Shown here in pieces: positions 8,184 through 14,484 of a stretch of DNA of 15,053 nt. The stretch is from the NCBI RefSeq assembly GCF_001949145.1, contig NW_019091863.1, forward strand, positions 1-15,053, given 5' to 3'. Each line of letters begins with the position of its first letter. The stretch's first letter is position 1. The notes under the pieces were generated by a model. It saw only the letters and a list, made by a program, of their open reading frames with translations. It ran no database searches and had not been told where the DNA came from. Source of the DNA: Acanthaster planci (Eukaryota > Echinodermata > Asteroidea > Valvatida > Acanthasteridae). The translations under genes and the position numbers were made by a program.

Positions 8184-9465
8184 GTCAATGTACATGCAGT
8201 TTTTGTTAGGTTATAACCCGGACAAGACCAAAGTTTTGGTCAATGGATTTGAATGCAGTTTTAAGCTTGGGCATGTGGGTTTGCGCAGGGGCAAACTGCA
8301 AAAATGTAGTGTCAGCTTTGGATATGCCTGGCGTTGTTACTGAGAAACTACAAAAAGACCTTACTGCTGGCAGGTTGGTTGGCTCTTGCGATGATCCCCC
8401 ATTGCCCAATTTTGTTGTGAGTCACATAGGACTGGTACCTAAGAAGCAGCCAGGGAAATTCCGTATTTTACACCTCCTATCTTACCCTGATGGTGATTCG
8501 GTGAATAGTGGCATCCCAGATTAGCCAGCAGTGGTTCACTATGCATAGATAGAGGTGCAGTTTCCATTATCATACAGCTGGGCTGGCATTGTTTAATGAT
8601 GAAGCTTAATGTCGAGTCTGCATTCAAAATCATTCCAGTGTTCCTCCAGGATTATCATTTGTTTGGCTTACAGTGGGACCAGAAATTTTATTACGATAAA
8701 ACTCTCTCGATCGGTTGTAGGTCCAGCTGTGCGATTTTTGAAAGATTTAGTGCAGCATTCCAGTGGAATAAATCAGGAGTCCAACATATCCGTCTGTTGG
8801 ACGACTTCCTGCACAAGAAACTCAAGGCCATTGAGAAGATAACCTCAATGTCAACATACAAGAAAGTCACGTTGCGTGACTTGCAGTCTCTACTTGGCCT
8901 ACTAAACTTTGCATGTAAGGTTGTAGTTCTGGGTAGGGCTTTTCTGGGTAGGCTCATAAATTTAACACTGGGGGTTAGTAATCCCAGGCACCATATTAGA
9001 CTCACACAAGATGCAAAGGCTGACTTGGCTGCATGGCAGGTTTTCTTGGAAACTTACAACTGTAAAGCATTTTTCCTTTCTGACGCCTGGCTCAGCAACA
9101 AAGCTTTGCACCTATACACTGATGCATCAGGGGCACTTGGCTATGGAGCCCTTTTAGGAAGACAGTGGTTCAATGGTTGGTGGCCTAAGACCTGGTTATT
9201 GGAAAATATAACAATAAAAGAGTTCTACCCCAGTGTTGTGTCAGTTGAAGTGTGGGCAAGTTGTTTTGCCAACAAAAAGATCATGCTGCATACTGACAAC
9301 CTAGCTCTGGTATATGTCATAAACACCACCACTTCTAAGGATAAGAAGTTGGCCACTCTAAGGATAAGAAGTTGATGATATTAGTTTGTACATTCGTGCT
9401 CCAGTGCATGCGCTACAATATACTGTTTAAAGCTGAGCATATACCAGGCAGGCAGTTCGAATGTA
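8184..9465 (+). pseudogene. DIRS-type reverse transcriptase / RNase H remnant
   Basis: Upstream blocks include LLGYNPDKTK and NGFECSFKLGHVG in one frame and, after a shift near 8300, GLVPKKQPGKFRILHLLSYP, the DIRS RT fingers. A stop follows SVNSGIPD at 8522. Motif A reads KLNVESAF with Asn (8608-8610) where the catalytic Asp belongs. Motif B is IGCRSSCAIFERFS and motif C is LLDDFL (Asp codons at 8800 and 8803). Immediately after motif C the sequence jumps to TYKKVTLRDLQSLLGLLNFA, so the expected thumb/connection stretch appears deleted. RNase H follows with LYTDASGALGYG, IKEFYP and LHTDNLALVYVIN. A 23-base tandem duplication (9335-9380) breaks the frame at its end. Confidence 0.65.
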
Positions 9466-10451
9466 TTAGCAGACCATTTGTCTCGTCAACAGGTCACTGC
9501 CTTCAAACAACTAGTGCCCTGGGCAGAGCCATCCCCAGTAGTGGTGCTGGAAAACATCCTGCCATGCAATTGTTGCATGAACTCTTGGGATGGTTGGACA
9601 TATCTATGTCCAAAGCCACCTGGAATACCTATCAGAGAGCGATAACAGTTTTGTCGGAATTTCTTGAGCTCTTTTCTTTTGATAAGACTTTGCCAGTTGC
9701 GCCTGTTCTGATAGCTCTATTTGTTGCTCATTTACATAGCAGGCAATATGCCTCGACAACGATAGCTACCTGTGTCTCATCCATTGGTTATGTACACAAA
9801 CTACAACATGTATGATCTTTCCGATCATTTTCTGGTACGCAAAGTAATATTAGGTTCAAAAAGGGATAACCTACGGGTAGACATGCGTTTGCCCATCACG
9901 TGGCCATTACTTCAAAAGCTGGTAGATGCTCTTAAGCATTGTACTGACTCAAATTTTCAGCAGGTTTTGTTCACCAGTATGTTTCGGTTGGTGTTTGCTG
10001 CATTTTTGTGTGTTGGGGAGATGACAAAATCCAGTGGGAACCTAGACAACATCTTGCAAGATGCAAGATGTCACAACAAAGAAAGAGACGGGTAGTTTTC
10101 AAATAATATTCAAGACTTACAAGCATTGTGCGGGGAGACAAAAAGCTATTGAATTGTTTTGCGAATCCCAAATAGGGACAGTGCAAGCTTTGGAGTCATA
10201 TATAAAAATTTGAGGTACTCAGCCAGGATACCTGTTAATTTGGCCGTCGGGTAGCCCTATCACTCGATCAGAATTCAATTCAACCTTGCAGGTTGCACTT
10301 CAATTTTGTGACCTGGATCCCATGATTTACAAAGGTCACAGTTTCCACATTGGAGCTGCATGCTATGCAGCGGCCATGGGGTTCTCAGACACAGATCCGT
10401 GAAATGGGGCATTGGAACTCTGATGCTTTCAAGAGGTACATTAGGTTATAA
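9466..10451 (+). pseudogene. DIRS-type tyrosine recombinase remnant
   Basis: The N-terminal core-binding region reads MSKATWNTYQRAITVLSEF and ALFVAHLHSRQYASTTIAT (about 9606-9770). A shift near 9800 follows, then LRVDMRLPITWPLLQKLVDA and LVFAAFLCVGEMTKS. The first catalytic Arg (in L-R-VGE) is Cys here (10009-10011). Near 10330 comes KGHSFHIGAACYAAAMGFSD, where His replaces the second Arg of H-x-x-R (10346-10348). After another shift the frame ends MGHWNSDAFKRYIRL, with the catalytic Tyr intact at 10437-10439 and a stop at 10449-10451. The enzyme would cut and rejoin the circular DNA intermediate of the element, but two missing Arg residues and several frameshifts make this copy dead. Confidence 0.65.
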
Positions 10452-11018
10452 ATGTGCTGCTCCTTTGTTTTTTTTGGGGGGGGTTATTTTGCACCAGTAT
10501 TGTGGAGAGCCCCGTCATCCAGGGCCCCAACCTCTACACTTTGATCACAAAGTTGGTGGCGGTTGGCCCCAAATTCTGGCTGGTTTTCGAGTTGTAGCAT
10601 GTTATTCATGTATAAGATTTATATAACCTTGTGTAACTCTCTTGTTAATAAAAGCAAGTACATGTATTGACATATTGAACATTTTATAGAATTTAATTTG
10701 TATCAGCTTTTGGGGGTTATGTTGATACTCTGTAGTGCAATGCTAGTCAAACTAATGTCAGTTATAAGGGGAATTTTTGTATATGCAAATAGCGATGCTT
10801 CAATCCTTATTCATCTCATTACTGTTTTATTACAATTTTATTAACAGTTGAGAAGTGTATTTCAACTTGTCGGAAGCAAGTAACAGACCATAACAATAAA
10901 TTGGTCAGAAAGGGGACTCCTATTACATATAAAGCAGAGTGTGCTAGTCTATTATTGGGAGCTTTTGTCATATGTTACAAGATAGATATAATTAGTCACA
11001 TTTTAAGCTGAGCGATGG
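10452..11018. other. 3' part of inserted block, no gene recognised
   Basis: This is AT-rich DNA downstream of the recombinase. It contains a T8G8 tract (10468-10483) and AATAAA at 10647-10652 followed by AAGCAAGTACATG. The frame 10360-10626 is mainly a shifted reading of the recombinase end. A weak resemblance of TSIVESPVIQGPNLYT to an SGNH block I was considered and not accepted. The block ends where the tandem repeat resumes near 11018. Confidence 0.45.
10647..10652 (+). terminator. AATAAA polyadenylation signal downstream of DIRS pol
   Basis: It lies about 195 bases after the recombinase stop, in the expected orientation. Single hexamers are common by chance in AT-rich DNA. Confidence 0.35.
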
Positions 11019-12028
11019 CCCATAAAAAGACTGAAAATTGTGCAAATCTTAAGACCTTGTTAGTATCTGAAAGGGCACATGGTTGTCTCTCTACTGATGT
11101 AAGTTTCAAATTCATATCTGGTTGAAATATCTGCAAAACAACACAATTATTCTTGTGTCACTGCTTCTTATTTTCTTGTAATTTTCTCTCTGACAACAGG
11201 TTACAGGACGGCCTCAAGCGCAAAGTTAACTTCATGTGTCTGACCCTAAAAAGACTGAGAATCGTCCAAATCTGAAAATTTTGGGGGCTTCTGAAAGGCC
11301 ACATGTTCCTCTCTCTACTGATGTAAGTTTCAATTTCACATTTGCTGCAGTTGTTGAAATATCAAGAAAAGAATGCAATGGGTCTTGTCCCACTGCCGTT
11401 TATTTTCTAGCAATTTTCTCTCTGACAACACGTTACAGTTCACGCAAAGTTCACTTCGTATGTCTGACCTTAAAAAGACTTAGAATGGTCCAAAAATAAA
11501 AATGGTCTAAAAATCTCAGTGGCATCTGAAAGCTCAAAGGTTCCTCTCTATTCATGTGAGTTTCAATTCCATATTTGCTGTAGTTGATGAAATATCTGGA
11601 AAACAAGGCAATGGTTCTTGTGTAATTGCTTTATATTTTCTTGTAATTTACCCTTAGTCCCAAGGTTACAAAACGGCTTCCCACGCAAAGTTGACTTCGT
11701 ATGTCTGACCCTAAAAAACTGAGAATTGTCCAACTCTGAAAACCATGGTGGCATCTGAAAGGGCACATGGTCGTCTCTCTTGTAAGTTTCAAATTCATAT
11801 CTTTTGTAGGTGTTGAAATATCTGCAAAAGAAGGCAATGATTTTTGTGTCACAACTTTTAATTTCCTTGGAATTTTCCCCTAGTCCACACATTCCAAACG
11901 GTTTCCCGTGCAAAGTTGACTTCGCATGTCCGACCCTAAAAAGACTGAGAATAATCCAAATCTAGAAATGCCGCTGGCATCTGAAAGCTAATATGGTTTT
12001 CTCTCTATTGGTGTGAATTTCAATTCCA
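11019..12028 (+). repeat. 3' tandem-repeat array, 224-241-bp units
   Basis: The same family as at 1-655 resumes in the same orientation, starting at CATAAAAAGACTG. The GCAAAGTT landmark recurs at 11220, 11444, 11685 and 11910. Each unit again has CTGAAAG-CACATG-TCTCTCT, GTAAGTTTCAA or GTGAGTTTCAATTCC, TTGAAATATCTGCAAAAG and GTAATTTTC. Minus-strand frames at 11563-11913 and 11631-11852 and the plus-strand frame at 11236-11499 arise from the repeat and are not called as genes. The last unit is cut at TTTCAATTCCA (12028), where other units continue TATTTGCTGTAG. Confidence 0.85.
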
Positions 12029-12251
12029 GTAGTAGGGATAGGAGAGTTCTGGACCACCTCCTCTTTCACCCCCTTTCACCCACACGCGCCGGGGATTCCC
12101 ACTCACCTTGAACTTTTGACCGGGCGCACTTTTTGTGTAAACAACTCGTGACTAGCACCGATCGCTCCAGCAATCACTCACAAACAAAAAGGGACTTTCC
12201 GTCGTTGGCCCGTTATAAAAAACGAAAAAAATAAACACTACATAAAAATAA
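12029..12251 (+). promoter_or_regulatory. terminal leader and first-gene promoter of the virus-like element
   Basis: The leader begins GTAGTAGGGATAGG, contains CTTTCACCCC twice in tandem (12063-12082) and a CACACGCGCCGGGG stretch, and is GC-rich compared with the repeat array beside it. A TATAAAA lies at 12214-12220, 32 bases before the first ATG, and CATAAAAATAA directly precedes that ATG. The GC-rich start could be part of a terminal inverted repeat, which is an inference. Confidence 0.45.
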
Positions 12252-12674
12252 ATGGTAGAGAAAACTACAAACGTGAATTGTTACTTTTGCAAAGACACGA
12301 GAAATTCGATCGACTTGATAGATTCGTACGATTGCTTTCGTTGTTTAAATTCCAAAAGTTTACACAAATGCACCGATTGTAAAGAATGCCACAATTGTCA
12401 CCAATGTAACGATTGCGTCAGATGTAAGGACTGCTCCACCTGCGACGATTGCGGTAGATGTATAAATTGCGTAGCTTGTTTTAATTTATACGAATGCCGA
12501 AATTCAAATGCCTTGGACAGTTGCGAAGACTGTTACAAGTGTGCCCATTGTATCGAATGTTTTGGTTGTACGTACTGTACCTGCTGCGTAAATTGTGTCG
12601 AGTTGGAAGGAATGGATCACGTGGTGCTCGTAGACGGTAAGCATAAAAAGCGGAGGTACGCGCCAGAGAACTAG
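12252..12674 (+). CDS. cysteine-every-third-residue (CxxC) repeat protein
   Basis: The 140-residue frame has 28 Cys, all but one (Cys111) in the same phase of a three-residue period from Cys10 to Cys115. Runs of 13 (residues 40-76) and 9 (91-115) consecutive xxC triplets are seen. The blocks CLNSKSLHKC (31-40) and CRNSNALDSC (82-91) repeat 51 residues apart, so the protein is an internal duplication. Such proteins could bind metal or form a disulphide-stapled solenoid, and no function is assigned. The UAG at 12672-12674 appears premature: the same frame continues for 38 codons (PLPDSATKLDADLH onward) to TAA at 12789-12791, 22 bases before the next gene. The start is supported by the ATAAAAATAA-ATG context. 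CxxC-repeat proteins are known in some large DNA viruses. Confidence 0.7.
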   Translation: MVEKTTNVNCYFCKDTRNSIDLIDSYDCFRCLNSKSLHKCTDCKECHNCHQCNDCVRCKDCSTCDDCGRCINCVACFNLYECRNSNALDSCEDCYKCAHCIECFGCTYCTCCVNCVELEGMDHVVLVDGKHKKRRYAPEN

Positions 12675-12803
12675 CCACTGCCCGATTCAGCGACAAAACT
12701 CGACGCGGATTTACACAAAATTGGATTAATTATTGAATACGACGCTGATGTCGAGCATTTAATTAAAGTAGAAATCCCAGGTTTACCTTAAATAAATTAA
12801 CTA

Positions 12804-12813
12804 TTAATAAAAG
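12804..12813 (+). promoter_or_regulatory. start-proximal motif of the VLTF3-like gene
   Basis: TTAATAAAAG ends directly at the ATG at 12814. It matches the motif before the genes at 13313 and 14485. Confidence 0.5.
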
Positions 12814-13308
12814 ATGACTGATGCGGAGCTTTGTCACTTGCTGAATCTAAAGGAAGTACACGTAGCAGGATCTAAAAAACAAAGTAAACCGATACCCGCT
12901 TGTAACCACCAAATACTTGAAATAGACGAAAGATATGCGTGTAAACATTGCGGTCTAATTTTTGGATGGGTTTCCTCGTACACCCCCGTAGACATGGGAG
13001 ATCGATACTACAAGCATCACGTTTGGAGGAAACCGCCGCCACCAAAATCGAGAAAAACCCTACAAAAATATAACATTTGTTTTAAAAACGGCGAAGCGGG
13101 TGAAATAGAATACAAGTTAAACCAAGTTTTAAACGGTAAGATCTCCAGAGGTAAACCGTTGAAGGCTTTAATCGCGGTATGTTATCAAGAGACAACTGGG
13201 GAAACCGAATCTAAAGTGAAAGATCTATTTCAAGTTTCGGATAAGCACTGGGAAAACGCCCTCGACAAATTAAACCTTGCCAAACAAGATTTTTCAAAAC
13301 GTATATAA
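12814..13308 (+). CDS. VLTF3/TFIIB-like zinc-ribbon transcription factor
   Basis: This intact 164-residue protein has a zinc ribbon with ligands Cys30/His32 (CNH) and Cys43/Cys46 (CKHCG), an aromatic-rich middle, then GKISRGKPLKALIAVCYQE at residues 108-126 and a C-terminal helix-turn-helix-like stretch (VKDLFQVSDKHWENALDKL). The zinc ribbon followed by K-x-x-RG-x-x-x-KA-I-A-C is the signature of the viral late transcription factor 3 family and is related to the TFIIB cyclin fold. Proteins of this family direct RNA polymerase to late promoters in large DNA viruses. The start is chosen at the TAATAAAAG-ATG context. It is the only gene of the block without a visible break. The remaining doubt is which subfamily it belongs to. 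Confidence 0.6.
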   Translation: MTDAELCHLLNLKEVHVAGSKKQSKPIPACNHQILEIDERYACKHCGLIFGWVSSYTPVDMGDRYYKHHVWRKPPPPKSRKTLQKYNICFKNGEAGEIEYKLNQVLNGKISRGKPLKALIAVCYQETTGETESKVKDLFQVSDKHWENALDKLNLAKQDFSKRI

Positions 13309-13312
13309 TAAA
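13303..13312 (+). promoter_or_regulatory. start-proximal motif of the coiled-coil gene
   Basis: ATATAATAAA directly precedes ATG 13313 and overlaps the stop of the previous gene, which decides the start of this gene. Confidence 0.5.
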
Positions 13313-13871
13313 ATGGAGACTAACACGTTTTACTTAACCGAGAGCGAGCAGACGTTTAAATTGAGAGATGTCATCAACAACACCAAAGGCGACAAGGTCA
13401 ACCGAGTAAAGAATATTCAGTTTGAAGCTGGATATTTTAACGTAACAAACGCCACTGAAATTGAGTGGGATACAAACTTGGACGGTAGGCCCGCGGGAGT
13501 ACTTGGCGAACGACCGCCCGGAATACCCTCAGTGGAAAGAACGGACGTATCTCCCACTTCAGAATTAGTACAAACAGCTAAAATCAGATTGATCCAAGCA
13601 AATAAGCAATTCAGCGGAAGAAATTAGAATCATCGCTGATGAAATTGAGCAGCTAAACCAAGAAATCGCAACTTTAGAAGATCAGTTAAACCAAAAACAA
13701 CCATCAGAAACGCGAGCTCTTTTAGCTTTTGATATCGATGATAAAAAAGTCAAATCAGCTTCACTGCTCGAGGGGCAAAGACAAGCTTTAGATGAAATTT
13801 ACGAAGGGAATCCCCCGACTCGACCTACCACAAACTCCCCCGTAACACCCACGAGACCCAGAAGAGAATAA
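13313..13871 (+). pseudogene. unknown protein with coiled-coil C-terminus, frame broken
   Basis: The start at 13313 (METNTFYLTESEQTFKL) is preferred over the upstream in-frame ATG at 13277, because TATAATAAA directly precedes it and the previous gene ends only 4 bases earlier. The first 104 residues form a mixed sheet-like region and a Pro-rich linker, ending at TAG 13625-13627. Near 13590-13610 the coding signal moves one frame forward, and from there to TAA at 13869-13871 it encodes a Glu/Gln/Leu-rich heptad-like segment (IIADEIEQLNQEIATLEDQL) and a Pro/Thr/Arg-rich tail. A one-base insertion explains this best, and a programmed shift cannot be excluded. The family is not recognised, and a virion or assembly role is only a guess. 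Confidence 0.55.
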
Positions 13872-13880
13872 ACTAAAAGA
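13868..13880 (+). promoter_or_regulatory. start-proximal motif before the mutated start at 13881
   Basis: ATAAACTAAAAGA overlaps the stop of the preceding frame (13869-13871) and leads into CTG instead of ATG. It is a weaker match to the motif. Confidence 0.35.
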
Positions 13881-14449
13881 CTGTTTTTGACGGGGCTAAC
13901 TGAACCTATATACGACAGACTTCATTCGCGAAGCTCATCTGAACCATTACCCCAGGGCCAAAGAGGAAGCATCGTGGTATCCCCCGGTTATTGTAGCATG
14001 GACTGGTTTCACTTTTTGTTAATTTCGATTCTGGGCGTTTCTTTTAAGGTTCATTCAGAATCTAAACGGGTGACTTTGGCCATTACGGACCCCAATCTCA
14101 AATTGCGACTAAATAAAGAAGTGTCTAAGCTACTGAACTTACCCAAAATAAAACTTTTACCCAACGTTATTTACGAAGGCAACTACGATTTAAACCCATT
14201 GAAACTCGCGTTTATTCATTGCAAACAATTAAGTACATTTGATTAAATACATTTGATAATTTTTATAACGGGCAGTCTTTAGGCTTGCTGTACGTGATAG
14301 CTACCGAGCCTCGCACCTACAATCACAGTGAAACGCCTAAAAAGTTAATCGACAGGAAAATCAGTGAATTGACTTTTTCTGTTAAAAACGATCAAGGTGA
14401 GCTCTTGAATAACATCGGCAAAATTTTAATCGAGTTAGACATTTTTTAA
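13881..14449 (+). pseudogene. unknown, possibly structural, protein; start and frame broken
   Basis: The frame from 13881 holds LTEPIYDRLHSR, then GSIVVSPGYCSMDWFHFLLI, SKRVTLAITDPNLKLRLNKE and LNPLKLAFIHCKQLSTFD, rich in beta-strand-like alternation. The AT-rich start motif (AATAAACTAAAAGA) precedes CTG at 13881, where the other genes have ATG, so the start codon seems mutated. A 14-base tandem duplication (TACATTTGAT at 14234 and 14248) introduces a stop at 14244-14246 and moves the frame. The reading then continues from about 14254 (NFYNGQSLGLLYVIA) to TAA at 14447-14449. Total length would be about 185 residues. I do not recognise a named family. The character suggests a capsid-associated or other structural protein, but this is inference. 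Confidence 0.5.
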
Positions 14450-14472
14450 AACGCGTAATTGTAATAGTAATA

Positions 14473-14484
14473 TTATAATAAAAG
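14473..14484 (+). promoter_or_regulatory. start-proximal motif of the hydrophobic-segment gene
   Basis: TTATAATAAAAG directly precedes ATG 14485 and is nearly the same as the motif at 12804, including the GATGAC that follows. Confidence 0.5.

Larger units (their letters stand above)
8093..10700 (+). mobile_element. decayed DIRS-type tyrosine-recombinase retrotransposon
   Basis: The order reverse transcriptase, RNase H, tyrosine recombinase on one strand defines a DIRS-like (YR) retrotransposon. The recognisable coding part runs from about 8184 to 10451. An AATAAA signal follows at 10647. No gag-like frame was seen upstream, so the copy is 5' truncated or was cut by the neighbouring DNA transposon. 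Terminal inverted or split direct repeats were not identified, and the outer limits are approximate. Confidence 0.6.

Noticed and set aside
10468-10483. T8G8 homopolymer tract
   Set aside because: It is notable as a sequencing-error hotspot, but there is no evidence of function.
10480-10626. Possible second SGNH block I (TSIVESPVIQG) after the DIRS recombinase
   Set aside because: The GxS motif is not preserved and no later block is seen, so the similarity is too weak.
11236-11913. Reading frames of 73-116 residues over the 3' repeat array
   Set aside because: They are translations of the same tandem repeat and are not consistent between units.
1-12028. The two flanking repeat arrays as LTRs of one large retroelement
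   Set aside because: They consist of several tandem units, have different unit counts and show no primer-binding site or polypurine tract. A split satellite array fits better.
12481-12696. Minus-strand frame opposite the CxxC gene
   Set aside because: It is a shadow of the strong TGY-TGY codon periodicity on the plus strand.
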